Origin: Burkholderia sp. BCC0322
GTDB lineage: Bacteria > Pseudomonadota > Gammaproteobacteria > Burkholderiales > Burkholderiaceae
NCBI RefSeq assembly: GCF_902833045.1
Contig: NZ_CADFDU010000006.1
Span: 124,001 to 188,000 of the forward strand
DNA: 64,000 bases
Direction: 5' to 3'
Within the stretch, counting starts at the first letter, position 1, and every line of letters starts with the position of its first letter. The notes below the pieces were generated by a model that saw only the letters and a list, made by a program, of their open reading frames with translations, was not told the origin of the DNA and did no database searches. Positions 9,279 through 18,682 of the stretch are shown here, piece by piece. A program made the position numbers and the translations under genes.

Positions 9279-10372
9279 ACCGTGCCGTCGCATCGTCCCG
9301 CATCGACGCGGCGCGCGCACGCGTGTCGCCGTCGCCCATGCGCCGCGTTTGGCAGCGCTTCCGGCAACAGCGGCTCGGCTACTGGAGTTTTGTGATCTTC
9401 GTGATTGCGTTCGCCGCCAGTCTCGCGGCGCCGCTGTGGTCGAACGACAAGCCGCTCGTCGTGCGTTACGACGGCCAGACCTATTTCCCGATGTTCCATG
9501 CGTATCCGGAGACGACCTTCGGCGGCGATTTCCCGACGCCGGCTGACTATCTCGATCCGTATGTGCGCAAGCGGCTCGAGGCGCCCGGCAACTTCGTCGT
9601 CTACCCGCCGAACCGTTATTACTACGACACGCTGAACTACTTCTCGAACGTGCCGAACCCCGCGCCGCCGTCGCGCGTGAACTGGTTGGGCACCGACGAT
9701 CAGGGGCGCGACCTGCTTGCGCGGCTCGTGTACGGGTTCCGCGTGTCGGTCGAGTTCGGGCTGATCCTGACCGTGATCGGCACGCTGCTCGGGATTGCCG
9801 CGGGCGCCGTGCAGGGTTTCTTCGGCGGGCGCATCGACATCGTCGGGCAGCGGCTGATCGAGATCTGGAGCTCGCTGCCCGAGCTGTACCTGCTGATCAT
9901 CTTCGCGTCGATCTTCGAGCCGAGCTTCCTGCTGCTGATCGTGCTGCTGTCGCTGTTCGGCTGGATCGGGCTCGCCGACTACGTGCGTGCGGAATTCCTG
10001 CGCAACCGTACGCAGGACTACGTGCGCGCCGCGCGCGCGATGGGCCTCACGAACTGGCAGATCATCTGGCGCCACGTGCTGCCGAACAGTCTCACGCCGG
10101 TGATCACGTTCCTGCCGTTCCGGATGAGCGGTTCGATCCTCGCGCTCACGAGCCTCGATTTCCTCGGGCTCGGCGTGCCGCCGCCGACCCCGAGCCTCGG
10201 CGAACTGCTCGCGCAGGGCAAGGGCAACCTCGACGCATGGTGGATCTCGCTGTCGACGTTCGGCGTGCTGGTTGCGACGCTGCTGCTGCTGACCTTCATG
10301 GGGGACGCGCTGCGCAATGCACTCGACACTCGGATCGCCGATTCGGTGCGCGCGGCGGGAGGCCAGCGATGA
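9275..10372 (+). CDS. yejE: Peptide ABC transporter permease YejE
   Basis: 365-residue permease of the DppC/OppC type. A basic N-terminal extension precedes a first membrane helix at FRQQRLGYWSFVIFVIAFAA. A long periplasmic loop (ETTFGGDFPTPADYLDPYV) then leads to the conserved WLGTDDQGRDLLARLVYGFR. The EAA-type cytoplasmic loop reads YVRAARAMGLTNWQIIWRHV. The stop overlaps the yejF start by ATGA, so the two are coupled. Confidence 0.92.
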   Translation: MNRAVASSRIDAARARVSPSPMRRVWQRFRQQRLGYWSFVIFVIAFAASLAAPLWSNDKPLVVRYDGQTYFPMFHAYPETTFGGDFPTPADYLDPYVRKRLEAPGNFVVYPPNRYYYDTLNYFSNVPNPAPPSRVNWLGTDDQGRDLLARLVYGFRVSVEFGLILTVIGTLLGIAAGAVQGFFGGRIDIVGQRLIEIWSSLPELYLLIIFASIFEPSFLLLIVLLSLFGWIGLADYVRAEFLRNRTQDYVRAARAMGLTNWQIIWRHVLPNSLTPVITFLPFRMSGSILALTSLDFLGLGVPPPTPSLGELLAQGKGNLDAWWISLSTFGVLVATLLLLTFMGDALRNALDTRIADSVRAAGGQR

Positions 10373-11991
10373 GCGAGCCGGTCGTATCGACGCAGCAAGA
10401 GCCGCTGCTGGCGCTCGAGCATCTGCATGTGCGTTTCGGCGACACGGTCGCGGTGGACGACGTGACGCTCGCGATCGGCCGCGGCGAGCGCGTCGCGCTG
10501 GTCGGCGAGTCGGGTTCGGGCAAGAGCGTGACCGCGCTGTCAATCCTGCGGCTGTTGCGCGACGCCGACGTGAGCGGCGCGATCCGCTTCGCGGGGCAGG
10601 ACCTGGCGGCCAAGAGCGAGCGCGAGATGCGCGGGCTGCGCGGCTCGGACATCGCGATGATCTTCCAGGAACCGATGACCGCGCTCAACCCGCTGTATAC
10701 GATCGGCGTGCAGATCGGCGAGACGATCGTGCTGCACGACGGCGTATCGGCCGTCGAGGCGCGCAAGCGTGCGATTGCGCTGCTCGCACGCACGGGCATC
10801 GCGGAGCCGGAGAAGCGCGTCGACAGTTATCCTCACCAGTTGTCGGGCGGCCAGCGGCAGCGCGCGATGATCGCGATGGCGCTCGCCTGCCGTCCGCGCC
10901 TGCTGCTGGCCGACGAGCCGACCACCGCGCTCGACGTGACGATCCGCGCGCAGATCGTCGAACTGCTGCTGGAACTGCAGCGCGAGGAAGCGGAAAAGCG
11001 CGGGATGGCGATCCTGCTGATCACGCACGACCTGAATCTCGTGCGGCACTTCGCGGATCGCGTCGCGGTGATGGAGCACGGCCGGCTCGTCGAGAGCGGG
11101 TCCGTCGAGCGGATCTTCGCGCAACCCGAGCATCCGTATACGCAGCGGCTGCTGAACAGCCGGCCGCAACGCGCGGTCACGCCGGTGATGCCGATCGCGC
11201 CCGTCGTGCTCGACGCGCACCACGTGAGCGTGCAGTTCGCGCGCAAGCGGCCGGGCATCGCGGGCTGGTTCGGCTCGGTGCCGGTGACGGCCGTCGCGGA
11301 CGTGTCGGTGTCGGTGCGGCAGGGCGAGACGCTCGGTATCGTCGGCGAATCGGGGTCGGGAAAGTCGACGCTCGCGATGGCGCTGCTCGGGCTGCAAAAG
11401 ACGGCCGGCGGCACGATCGAATTCCAGGGGCGCGCGCTGTCGACCTATCGCGGCCGCGAACAAACCGCGCTGCGCTCGAACATGCAGGTGGTCTTTCAGG
11501 ATCCCTTCGGTTCACTTTCGCCGCGTCACACGATCGAGCGGATCGTCGGCGAGGGGCTCGAGCTGCATCGCCCGGACATGACGCCCGATGCGCGCCGCGC
11601 GAAGTCGCTCGCGGTGCTGCGCGAAGTCGGCCTCGACCGCACGGTGCTGCATCGTTATCCGCACGAATTCTCGGGCGGCCAGCGCCAGCGGATCGCGATC
11701 GCGCGGGCGCTGGTGCTGGAGCCGCGCATCCTGATCCTCGACGAGCCGACGTCGGCGCTCGACGTGTCGATCCAGCAGCAGGTGCTGAAACTGCTCGCGA
11801 ATTTGCAACAGAAATACAACCTCGGCTATGTATTCATCAGCCACGACCTCGAGGTGATCGGGGCGATGGCGCACCGCGTGGCGGTGATGCAGGACGGGGC
11901 CGTCGTCGAGTCGGGGGAGGTGGCCGACATCTTCACCAGGCCGTCACATCCTTACACACAAAAGCTGTTGAAAGCGGTCTGGAAAGCGTGA
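10369..11991 (+). CDS. yejF: Peptide ABC transporter ATP-binding protein YejF (two fused ABC domains)
   Basis: 540 residues holding two complete nucleotide-binding domains in one chain, as in E. coli YejF. Domain 1 has Walker A GESGSGKS (46-53), signature LSGGQ and Walker B LLLADEPT. Domain 2 repeats these as [13 protein letters not shown] and [13 protein letters not shown]. Oligopeptide-transporter C-terminal segments ([16 protein letters not shown]) follow each domain. It energises import through YejB/YejE. The start at 10369 overlaps the yejE stop. No terminator with a T-tract is evident after the stop. Confidence 0.94.
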   Translation: MSEPVVSTQQEPLLALEHLHVRFGDTVAVDDVTLAIGRGERVALVGESGSGKSVTALSILRLLRDADVSGAIRFAGQDLAAKSEREMRGLRGSDIAMIFQEPMTALNPLYTIGVQIGETIVLHDGVSAVEARKRAIALLARTGIAEPEKRVDSYPHQLSGGQRQRAMIAMALACRPRLLLADEPTTALDVTIRAQIVELLLELQREEAEKRGMAILLITHDLNLVRHFADRVAVMEHGRLVESGSVERIFAQPEHPYTQRLLNSRPQRAVTPVMPIAPVVLDAHHVSVQFARKRPGIAGWFGSVPVTAVADVSVSVRQGETLGIVGESGSGKSTLAMALLGLQKTAGGTIEFQGRALSTYRGREQTALRSNMQVVFQDPFGSLSPRHTIERIVGEGLELHRPDMTPDARRAKSLAVLREVGLDRTVLHRYPHEFSGGQRQRIAIARALVLEPRILILDEPTSALDVSIQQQVLKLLANLQQKYNLGYVFISHDLEVIGAMAHRVAVMQDGAVVESGEVADIFTRPSHPYTQKLLKAVWKA

Positions 11992-12038
11992 TAGGCCGCC
12001 AATGGTCTGACCATCTCGATTGTATTTATTAATTTGTT

Positions 12039-12067
12039 TTGACAAACGATTACGCGCTGGCTAGTAT
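12039..12067 (+). promoter_or_regulatory. Sigma-70 promoter for the NlpC/P60 gene
   Basis: TTGACA (12039-12044, perfect -35), 17-base spacer, TAGTAT (12062-12067, five of six -10 bases). The start codon lies 52 bases downstream, in an AT-rich stretch unlike the surrounding DNA. Confidence 0.8.
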
Positions 12068-12119
12068 CGACCGAAATTTTCCGCCAATCAGCTGATTTTT
12101 AAGCAAATTCCATCGACCA

Positions 12120-12794
12120 ATGCAGCATCGATCCCTGACCCAGGCATGCGCGCGCACCATCGCCGGGCTGTTCATCGGCGCCCTGTTTGCAGCAGCTCCC
12201 GGCGTGTTCGCCGACGAAGTCAGCAGTTTTAACCAAAATGTCACGAATTCGACGCAGAACGCGTCGAATTCGTCCCTCCAGCAGACCAGCGCGCAGCCGT
12301 CGAGCGGCGGTGCGAAGTCGTTCCTCGCCGGCATGGCCGGCAAGGCTGGCGACGTGGTCGTCGGCGCGCTGAACATGATCGGCGTGCGGTATCGCTGGGG
12401 CGGCAACTCGCCGGATTCGGGCCTCGACTGCAGCGGCTTCGTGCGCTACGTGTTCCAGGACACGCTCGGCATGTCGCTGCCGCGCCGTGCGGAAGAGATG
12501 AGCCGCGTCGGCGAGAAGGTGAGCATGAGCAACCTCAAGCCGGGCGACCTCGTGTTCTTCAACACGATGCGCCGCACGTTCTCGCACGTCGGCATCTACA
12601 TCGGCGACAACAAGTTCGTGCACTCGCCGTCGACGGGCAGCACCATTCGCGTCGACGATCTCGACAGCGGCTACTGGGAAAAGCGTTTCACCGGCGCGCG
12701 CCGGATCGAATCGGAGTTTCCGATGAAGCCGGAAGACCTGCGTCAGCGCGTGCGCGCAACGATCGGCGACGATTCGGCGAACGGCAACAACTGA
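12120..12794 (+). CDS. C40 family (NlpC/P60) peptidoglycan endopeptidase
   Basis: 224 residues. A signal peptide ends near residue 31 (GVFA|DE). An Asn/Ser/Gln-rich linker (about 35-65) follows, then the NlpC/P60 fold. Catalytic residues are recognisable: Cys104 in GLDCSGFVRYVF, His156 in FSHVGIYIG, and a third polar residue at His168 in KFVHSP. Such enzymes cut D-Glu-mDAP stem-peptide bonds in the periplasm. The linker codons contain a perfect 13-bp inverted repeat (12243-12273). The gene is a single unit with its own promoter and shares a terminator with the convergent patatin gene. Confidence 0.9.
   Translation: MQHRSLTQACARTIAGLFIGALFAAAPGVFADEVSSFNQNVTNSTQNASNSSLQQTSAQPSSGGAKSFLAGMAGKAGDVVVGALNMIGVRYRWGGNSPDSGLDCSGFVRYVFQDTLGMSLPRRAEEMSRVGEKVSMSNLKPGDLVFFNTMRRTFSHVGIYIGDNKFVHSPSTGSTIRVDDLDSGYWEKRFTGARRIESEFPMKPEDLRQRVRATIGDDSANGNN
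12243..12273. repeat. Perfect 13-bp inverted repeat inside the NlpC/P60 gene
   Basis: Arms ACGAATTCGACGC (12243-12255) and GCGTCGAATTCGT (12261-12273) with loop AGAAC. It lies in the linker-coding part, about 125 bases after the start codon, and would form a stable hairpin in the mRNA. Confidence 0.85.
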
Positions 12795-12822
12795 CGTTCG
12801 ACGGCCCGTCCGGCCGGATCGA

Positions 12823-12856
12823 AAAAACCCTGTCACCGAAAGGCGGCAGGGTTTTT
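12823..12856. terminator. Bidirectional terminator between NlpC/P60 and patatin genes
   Basis: Arms AAAAACCCTG (12823-12832) and CAGGGTTTTT (12847-12856) with a 14-base loop, and T-runs on both strands. It lies between two convergent genes. Confidence 0.85.
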
Positions 12857-12927
12857 GTTTTGGGGCGGTGCAAGCGGCCAGCGGAAAGCCGTTCCGCCGT
12901 TGGCGCGCCGGCCCGCGCATCGCGTGC

Positions 12928-13854
12928 TTACGCGGCGGCCACGCCGCGCGCTGCCGCGAGCTTGCGCTGCAGTTCCGGCATGATGCGCGCGACGGCTTCC
13001 TCGCCCGCGAGGATTGCCGCGTTGCGCTGGTTGAAGTCGCTGCCCCCCATCGCGTTGAGGTTCGGGCGAATGACGACGTCCGCGTACTTGTCGAGCTCGT
13101 AGGTCTTGATGGTCTGGCCCATGATCGTGAAAGTCTGCAGCAGCATCTCGATCGGGTTGTTGGTTGCCGCGCCGTCCGGCCGGGCCGAGATGTCGACCGC
13201 GATCACGAAGCTCGCGCCCATCTTGCGTGCATACGACGCGGGCACCGGGCTCACGAGGCCGCCGTCGACATACTCGCGGTTGCCGATCTTCACCGGTTCG
13301 AACACCGAAGGCACGCTGCACGACGCGCGCACCGCGAGTCCCGTATTGCCTTGCTGGAACAGGATCGGCTGACCGCTCTGCAGATCGGTTGCGACGATGC
13401 CGAGCGGCTTCGCCATCTTCTCGATCGGCCGGTTGTTGAGCGTCTTGTTCAGGAAGTTCTGCAGCGCGACGCCTTGCAGCAGCCCGCGCGAGCGGAACGG
13501 CAGCGCCCAGTCGCTGATCGCGGCCTGGTCCATGTCGAGGGCGATCTTGTTGATCTGCAGCGCGCTCATGCCCGACGCGTAGAGTGCGCCGACCACCGAG
13601 CCCGCGCTCGTGCCCGCGACGATTTCGACCGGGATGCCGCGGGCCTCGAGGGCCTTCAGCACGCCAATGTGCGAGAAGCCGCGCGCGGCGCCGCCGCCGA
13701 GCGCGATGCCGATCTTCACCGGTTTCTCGTGCGACTGCGTGGCGCCGGACGCATTGTCCGGGCGGGATTTGTCGCCGAACGACGTGCAGGCGGCGAGGCT
13801 GGCGGACGCGGCGGCGATCGTGAAGTGGCGGCGCGACAGGCGAGGGGACGACAT
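12928..13854 (-). CDS. Patatin-like phospholipase, probable lipoprotein
   Basis: 308 residues of the RssA/patatin family, serine lipid acyl hydrolases. Oxyanion motif GGGAARG is at 53-59, nucleophile Ser83 in GTSAG, and the catalytic Asp197 in DGG, so it should be active. The N-terminus has twin arginines (SRRHF) followed by a hydrophobic stretch and LAAC, with Cys23 as a possible lipidation site. This suggests export by Tat and anchoring as a lipoprotein; that is inference. A single gene on the minus strand. Confidence 0.88.
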   Translation of the reverse strand: MSSPRLSRRHFTIAAASASLAACTSFGDKSRPDNASGATQSHEKPVKIGIALGGGAARGFSHIGVLKALEARGIPVEIVAGTSAGSVVGALYASGMSALQINKIALDMDQAAISDWALPFRSRGLLQGVALQNFLNKTLNNRPIEKMAKPLGIVATDLQSGQPILFQQGNTGLAVRASCSVPSVFEPVKIGNREYVDGGLVSPVPASYARKMGASFVIAVDISARPDGAATNNPIEMLLQTFTIMGQTIKTYELDKYADVVIRPNLNAMGGSDFNQRNAAILAGEEAVARIMPELQRKLAAARGVAAA

Positions 13855-14134
13855 CGAATGGTTCTCCGGCAGCTTGGCGGCGGGTTACACGGCCCGCGGC
13901 GGCGATAGGTTCCGAGCAGCCGCGCGGCAGGTTCCGGGCGGCTGGCGCCGCGTCGGCTGGCGGCCGCGGCGCGCACATCATAAAGCAAGCGGCGCGCTTG
14001 GCGCGAAGTCCGGCACGAGTATAATTCCGGCTTCTTTCCCGTTCCGGGCGTCGCCGGCCCCGTTGCTGTCCGGGCTGCCGCCGTCGATCCCGCGTCGAAT
14101 CATTCATGCGCCCCAGGCGTTCGAGTTACCGTTT

Positions 14135-15544
14135 ATGACCCGTCCTGTCCGTACCCGCTTCGCGCCGAGTCCCACCGGCTTCATCCACCTCGGCAACATC
14201 CGCTCCGCGCTCTATCCGTGGGCGTTCGCCCGCAAGATGAAGGGCACGTTCGTGTTGCGCATCGAGGATACCGACGTCGAGCGCTCGTCGCAGGAAGCGG
14301 TCGACGCGATCCTTGAAGGGATGCAGTGGCTCGGCCTGGATTTCGACGAAGGCCCGATTTATCAGATGCAGCGGATGGACCGCTATCGCGAGGTGCTCGC
14401 GCAGATGCTGGAGAAGGGGCTCGCGTACCCGTGCTACATGTCGGCCGAGGAACTCGACGCGCTGCGCGAACGCCAGCGCGAGGCGGGCCTGAAGCCGCGC
14501 TATGACGGCACGTGGCGTCCGGAGCCCGGCAAGGTGTTGCCGGAGCCGCCGGCTGGCGTGAAGCCGGTGCTGCGCTTCCGCAATCCGCTGACGGGCACGG
14601 TTGTGTGGGACGACGCCGTGAAGGGGCGTGTCGAGATCTCGAACGAGGAACTCGACGACCTGGTGATCGCGCGCCCGGACGGCACGCCGATCTACAACTT
14701 CTGCGTGGTGGTGGACGACATGGACATGGGCATCACGCACGTGATTCGTGGCGACGATCACGTGAACAACACGCCGCGCCAGATCAACATCCTGAACGCG
14801 CTCGGCGGCGAGCCGCCCGTCTATGCGCACCTGCCGACCGTGCTGAACGAGCAGGGCGAGAAGATGAGCAAGCGGCATGGCGCGATGAGCGTGATGGCGT
14901 ACCGCGACGCGGGCTTCTTGCCTGAAGCCGTCGTCAACTATCTCGCGCGCCTCGGCTGGTCGCACGGCGACGCCGAGATCTTCTCGCGCGAGCAGTTCGT
15001 CGAATGGTTCGATCTCGAGCATCTGGGCAAGTCGCCCGCGCAGTATGACCACAGCAAGCTGAGCTGGCTGAACGCGCATTACATCAAGGAAGCGGACAAC
15101 GCACGCCTCGCCGAGCTGGCGAAGCCGTTCCTCGCTGCCCTCGGCATCGATGATGCGGCGATCGCGACGGGCCCTGCGCTCGAAGCGGTGGTCGGGCTGA
15201 TGAAGGATCGCGCGACGACGGTCAAGGAGATCGCGGAAGGCGCCACGATGTTCTACCGTGTGCCGGCGCCGGAAGCCGATGCGCTTGCGCAGCACGTGAC
15301 CGATGCGGTGCGTCCGGCGCTGGCCGATCTCGTCGTTGCGCTGAAGGCGGCCGACTGGACGAAGGAGGCCGTGTCCGCCGCGCTGAAGGCGACGCTCGGC
15401 ACGCACAAGCTGAAGATGCCGCAACTCGCGATGCCGGTGCGTCTGCTGGTGGCGGGTACGACGCACACGCCGTCGATCGATGCGGTGCTCGTGCTGTTCG
15501 GTCGCGATGTCGTGGTGTCGCGCATCGAGGCCGCGTTGGCCTGA
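14135..15544 (+). CDS. gltX: Glutamyl-tRNA synthetase
   Basis: 469 residues, class I synthetase that charges tRNA-Glu. The HIGH-type motif is [11 protein letters not shown] (11-21) and the KMSKR loop is exactly KMSKR at 243-247. The start is the ATG giving the canonical [15 protein letters not shown]; the frame is open upstream but shadows other sequence. The zinc-site cysteines found in some GluRS are not obvious. Its position immediately before a cluster holding three tRNA-Glu genes is notable. Confidence 0.97.
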   Translation: MTRPVRTRFAPSPTGFIHLGNIRSALYPWAFARKMKGTFVLRIEDTDVERSSQEAVDAILEGMQWLGLDFDEGPIYQMQRMDRYREVLAQMLEKGLAYPCYMSAEELDALRERQREAGLKPRYDGTWRPEPGKVLPEPPAGVKPVLRFRNPLTGTVVWDDAVKGRVEISNEELDDLVIARPDGTPIYNFCVVVDDMDMGITHVIRGDDHVNNTPRQINILNALGGEPPVYAHLPTVLNEQGEKMSKRHGAMSVMAYRDAGFLPEAVVNYLARLGWSHGDAEIFSREQFVEWFDLEHLGKSPAQYDHSKLSWLNAHYIKEADNARLAELAKPFLAALGIDDAAIATGPALEAVVGLMKDRATTVKEIAEGATMFYRVPAPEADALAQHVTDAVRPALADLVVALKAADWTKEAVSAALKATLGTHKLKMPQLAMPVRLLVAGTTHTPSIDAVLVLFGRDVVVSRIEAALA

Positions 15545-15625
15545 GGCTCGAGGGCGAGTGAGGCTGCCCGTGCGTGACATCGCGGCAGCTTCGCAAAAAA
15601 TTTCGCTCGAATCGCAAAAAGGGTA

Positions 15626-15654
15626 TTTACAAGTTCAAAGTAGCTCCATATAAT
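15626..15654 (+). promoter_or_regulatory. Sigma-70 promoter of tRNA-Ala
   Basis: TTTACA (15626-15631), 17-base spacer, TATAAT (15649-15654, perfect). The mature tRNA-Ala begins 19 bases after the -10 box, in an unusually AT-rich stretch. Confidence 0.85.
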
Positions 15655-15672
15655 CTCATTTCTGTTCTGCAA

Positions 15673-15748
<76 letters not shown>

Positions 15749-15798
15749 TCAGAACAAGCTGAGTTGATTTGCGAAGCTGCAGTGGTAGTAATAAATGC

Positions 15799-15827
15799 TT
15801 CACAAAATGATTCAAAGCAGTTAGAAT
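15799..15827 (+). promoter_or_regulatory. Candidate promoter of the tRNA-Glu/tRNA-Asp cluster
   Basis: TTCACA (15799-15804), 17-base spacer, TAGAAT (15822-15827). It lies 62 bases before the first tRNA-Glu, in AT-rich DNA. Confidence 0.5.
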
Positions 15828-15889
15828 TTCGGCCTTCGCTGTTGATTGAAAAGTGAATAGCGAAAGTCAGACAAATCTGAAAAGATTTT

Positions 15890-15965
15890 GTCCCCTTCGT
15901 CTAGAGGCCTAGGACATCACCCTTTCACGGTGAGTACAGGGGTTCGAATCCCCTAGGGGACGCCA
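15890..15965 (+). tRNA. tRNA-Glu (TTC), copy 1
   Basis: 76 bases, cloverleaf intact, anticodon loop CTTTCAC gives TTC, CCA encoded. Identical in sequence to copies 2 and 3. Confidence 0.97.
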
Positions 15966-16044
15966 GATTCAGCGGCGTTTCATAGAAATGTCGCAACGCT
16001 TGCAGGAACGTAACCGACTTCCTGCGGGTGAGGGTAAGAAAGCT

Positions 16045-16121
16045 GGAGCGGTAGTTCAGTCGGTTAGAATACCGGCCTGTCACGCCGGGGGTCGCGGGTT
16101 CGAGTCCCGTCCGCTCCGCCA
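16045..16121 (+). tRNA. tRNA-Asp (GTC), copy 1
   Basis: 77 bases, acceptor GGAGCGG / CCGCTCC, anticodon loop CTGTCAC gives GTC, CCA encoded. A hairpin AAGCCCG…CGGGCTT with a short T-run follows. Confidence 0.97.
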
Positions 16122-16126
16122 GAACG

Positions 16127-16159
16127 AAGCCCGTTCAAGACGTCTTTGAGCGGGCTTTT
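16127..16159 (+). terminator. Hairpin after tRNA-Asp copy 1
   Basis: AAGCCCG and CGGGCTT arms with an imperfect inner stem, followed by TTTT. It could be a weak terminator or processing signal between tRNA units. Confidence 0.55.
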
Positions 16160-16184
16160 GCATTAAGGATGTAAGCAGTACGTT

Positions 16185-16260
16185 GTCCCCTTCGTCTAGA
16201 GGCCTAGGACATCACCCTTTCACGGTGAGTACAGGGGTTCGAATCCCCTAGGGGACGCCA
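16185..16260 (+). tRNA. tRNA-Glu (TTC), copy 2
   Basis: Same 76-base sequence as copy 1, 295 bases downstream of it. Confidence 0.97.
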
Positions 16261-16338
16261 GATTCAGCGGCGTTTCGTAGAAGTGTCGCATCACCCGCAG
16301 GAACGTGACGATGTCCTGCAGGTGGGAGTAAAAAAGCT

Positions 16339-16415
16339 GGAGCGGTAGTTCAGTTGGTTAGAATACCGGCCTGTCACGCCGGGGGTCGCGGGTTCGAGCC
16401 CCGTCCGCTCCGCCA
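16339..16415 (+). tRNA. tRNA-Asp (GTC), copy 2
   Basis: 77 bases. Differs from copies 1 and 3 by a T for C in the D-loop and a C for T beside the T-stem (CGAGCC instead of CGAGTC). Structure and anticodon are unchanged. Confidence 0.96.
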
Positions 16416-16420
16416 GAACG

Positions 16421-16456
16421 AAGCCCGTTCAAAGAACGTTTTTTGAACGGGCTTTT
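16421..16456 (+). terminator. Hairpin after tRNA-Asp copy 2
   Basis: Arms AAGCCCGTTCAAA and TTTGAACGGGCTT around GAACGTT, followed by TTTT. Stronger than the corresponding hairpin after copy 1. Confidence 0.7.
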
Positions 16457-16481
16457 GCATTAAAGATGTAGGCAGTACGTT

Positions 16482-16557
16482 GTCCCCTTCGTCTAGAGGC
16501 CTAGGACATCACCCTTTCACGGTGAGTACAGGGGTTCGAATCCCCTAGGGGACGCCA
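16482..16557 (+). tRNA. tRNA-Glu (TTC), copy 3
   Basis: Same 76-base sequence as copies 1 and 2, 297 bases after copy 2. The spacer that follows is diverged from the other two. Confidence 0.97.
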
Positions 16558-16630
16558 GATTTCGGCGTCGTTCGAACAAACGATGCGCCGGCAGGAAGCA
16601 ACCGACGCCTGCCAGGCAAGCAGCAAGACT

Positions 16631-16707
16631 GGAGCGGTAGTTCAGTCGGTTAGAATACCGGCCTGTCACGCCGGGGGTCGCGGGTTCGAGTCCCGTCCGC
16701 TCCGCCA
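16631..16707 (+). tRNA. tRNA-Asp (GTC), copy 3
   Basis: 77 bases, identical to copy 1. Its last 21 bases plus the downstream terminator are duplicated at 16870-16949. Confidence 0.97.
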
Positions 16708-16766
16708 GAAAATGAAAAAGCCCGCTTTATGCGGGCTTTTTCATTTGCGTTTCCGGTTGCGCCCGC
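16687..16766 (+). repeat. 80-bp direct repeat, copy A (3' end of tRNA-Asp plus terminator)
   Basis: Starts in the T-arm of tRNA-Asp copy 3 and runs through the acceptor 3' strand, CCA and terminator. Identical to 16870-16949; with one mismatch the match continues seven more bases (to 16773). Confidence 0.95.
16710..16746 (+). terminator. Intrinsic terminator of the tRNA cluster
   Basis: Perfect 16-bp stem AAATGAAAAAGCCCGC / GCGGGCTTTTTCATTT with loop TTTAT, starting three bases after the tRNA. Confidence 0.93.
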
Positions 16767-16869
16767 TGGCGGGCGCGTGGCTGTGGAGCGGAGGAAGCCG
16801 CCTGCGCGGCTTCCGGCGGGATTCGAAGGGATGCGCGTGGACGCGCATCCGCGGCCTGCAGGATGTAGG

Positions 16870-16949
16870 CGAGTCCCGTCCGCTCCGCCAGAAAATGAAA
16901 AAGCCCGCTTTATGCGGGCTTTTTCATTTGCGTTTCCGGTTGCGCCCGC
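16870..16949 (+). repeat. 80-bp direct repeat, copy B (tRNA-Asp 3'-end fragment plus terminator)
   Basis: Exact copy of 16687-16766, offset 183 bases. Contains a partial tRNA-Asp (no 5' part) and a second functional-looking terminator (16893-16929). The 103 bases between the copies hold two small hairpins, GAAGCCGC/GCGGCTTC and GATGCGCGT/ACGCGCATC, and no gene. Confidence 0.95.
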
Positions 16950-17061
16950 CGGCGGGTACGTAACCCCCGGTCATCCGGCATCTGGCCGCTACGAGAAATC
17001 CGCGATTGCATCCGCACGCGACTGCGCTATCGTGGCGGGATGCGTTCTTGACCCCTGCGCG

Positions 17062-17526
17062 ATGCTCGATCCGACCGACCTGCGACTCCTGTATCAGCTC
17101 CGGCCCGCGGAGGCCAGCGATTTTCCGTTTGCCGAAGCGCTGACGCACGGCAACATGGGCGGCTATTACAAGCGCCATGGGCTCGTGTGGCGCAGCGACC
17201 TGTTCTACGCGAGTTGGCGCGAATCCGAAAACTTCATCCTCGAGGCCGACGGCGAGCGCATCGGCGTACTGCGCGTGACCGAGGAGGACGACTCCTTGCA
17301 CATCCGCGACGTACAGATCGCGGCCGGCCACCGTGGGCAGGGCGCTGGCACCTACATGCTCGACATGTCGCACCGCTGGGCACGTGCGCGCGGGCTGCAC
17401 GAACTGCAACTGCGCGTGTTCGTCGACAATCCAGCCGCGCGTCTCTACTTGCGCATGGGCTATCAGGTTACCGGGTCGCGGCTCGCGCAACTTGGCTCGA
17501 TCCGCCACATGGTGAGGCCAGTCTGA
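17062..17526 (+). CDS. GNAT family N-acetyltransferase
   Basis: 154 residues with the acetyl-CoA-binding motif A region DVQIAAGHRGQGAGTYML (the R/Q-x-x-G-x-G/A loop as RGQGAG) and the C-terminal NPAARLYLRMGYQVTG typical of GNAT enzymes. The substrate cannot be predicted. The frame is open upstream through the tRNA duplication, but the ATG at 17062 gives a normal-length domain. It stands alone, convergent with the AraC gene. Confidence 0.8.
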   Translation: MLDPTDLRLLYQLRPAEASDFPFAEALTHGNMGGYYKRHGLVWRSDLFYASWRESENFILEADGERIGVLRVTEEDDSLHIRDVQIAAGHRGQGAGTYMLDMSHRWARARGLHELQLRVFVDNPAARLYLRMGYQVTGSRLAQLGSIRHMVRPV

Positions 17527-17550
17527 ATCCCTGACGACCCGGCGGGGTAT

Positions 17551-18426
17551 TCAGCGTACAGCGCCGATCGCATCGTCGTCCGGGGGCTCGTCGTCCGCGA
17601 GGCTGCCTTCCGGGCCGCGGTGCTCGTAGCCGCGCAGCATGAATGCACGTGGGCTTTCGCCGAATGCGCGCCGAAACATCGCTGAAAAGGCGCTCTGGCT
17701 CTGGTAGCCGAGTTCGCGCGCGATATGCGACAGCGGGCGCCCCTGGTTCAGCAGCGGAATGGCTCGCGCCAGCAGCGCCTGCTGGCGCCACTGCGAAAAG
17801 CTCACGCCCAGCTCCTGCTTGAAGAGCCGCGAAATCGTGCGTGTGCTGGCGCCGACTTCGCTGGCCCAATGCTCGAGCGACTCCGCGTGCGCCGGGTGTG
17901 CGAGGACCGATTCGCACAGCACGCGCAGCCTTTTTTCGTCGGGCATCGGCACCGCGAGCGGCAGCGGTTCGGCGTGGCTCAACTCGTCCAGCACGAGCCC
18001 GCACAGCAGGCGTTCGCGCGTGGCGCTCAGGTCGCGTGCATCGAGTGCGACGATCAGTTCGCGCAGGAGCCCCGTCACTTCGACGACGCGACACGCGTCG
18101 AGCCCGCCCGGCACGATCGACTCGTCGATATACAGCGTGCGCAAATACGCCTCTTCGACGATCACGACCTCGTGCGTCACGCGGGGCGGCACCCAGATCG
18201 CGCGGGACGGCGGCACCATCCATGTCGTGCCGGTCGTCGCGACGCGCAGCACACCGCGCGATGCGTACGCGAGCTGCGCCCACGCATGCGTATGCAGCGG
18301 GATGCGGTGCCCGGTATTGACCTGCCTTGCGCGTACGCGCATCGGATGGGCGGCGGTCGGCGCGAATTCGGGCGGAATGTCGATGACGTACGGGTTCGGT
18401 ACGTCGGCTTGGAACGGCGGGTTCAT
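17551..18426 (-). CDS. AraC family transcriptional regulator
   Basis: 291 residues. An N-terminal cupin-like sensor domain (HRIPLHTHAWAQLAYASRG, about 40-60) is followed by a C-terminal double helix-turn-helix. The latter shows EVGASTRTISRLFKQELG and ELGYQSQSAFSAMFRRAFG, the AraC signature. The ATG at 18426 is favoured: it gives a standard N-terminus, whereas the longer frame adds 85 unlikely residues. Divergent from the gamma-glutamylcyclotransferase-like gene, which it might regulate (inference). Confidence 0.87.
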   Translation of the reverse strand: MNPPFQADVPNPYVIDIPPEFAPTAAHPMRVRARQVNTGHRIPLHTHAWAQLAYASRGVLRVATTGTTWMVPPSRAIWVPPRVTHEVVIVEEAYLRTLYIDESIVPGGLDACRVVEVTGLLRELIVALDARDLSATRERLLCGLVLDELSHAEPLPLAVPMPDEKRLRVLCESVLAHPAHAESLEHWASEVGASTRTISRLFKQELGVSFSQWRQQALLARAIPLLNQGRPLSHIARELGYQSQSAFSAMFRRAFGESPRAFMLRGYEHRGPEGSLADDEPPDDDAIGAVR

Positions 18427-18682
18427 GGACGATTCGGGCAGCGCGGCGGCGATGCCGTTATTGTAGAAGGCGCCGCGAAAGCGCATGCGGCGGTTTGTCG
18501 GTCGATCATGCCGCGCTTGAATGAACTTTGTGTGGGGGCCTGGCGATTTCGGGACTGCCGAGGGCCGGGCGCGCTTGCAGGTGCGAACCATCGGGCCGGT
18601 ATCGTGGTCTATCGGTGCTCGGGCGATTTTGCTCGCATGACGCGCGAACACGGCAACATACGAATCAAAGAGGAGAACCACG

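Noticed and set aside
16583-16963. A 126-codon frame through the tRNA-Asp region
   Set aside because: It reads through tRNA-Asp copy 3 and the duplicated 3' end; the repeated peptide merely reflects the 80-bp duplication.
18427-18681. 85-residue N-terminal extension of the AraC regulator
   Set aside because: Basic, low-complexity, no ribosome binding site; the ATG at 18426 gives a family-standard protein.
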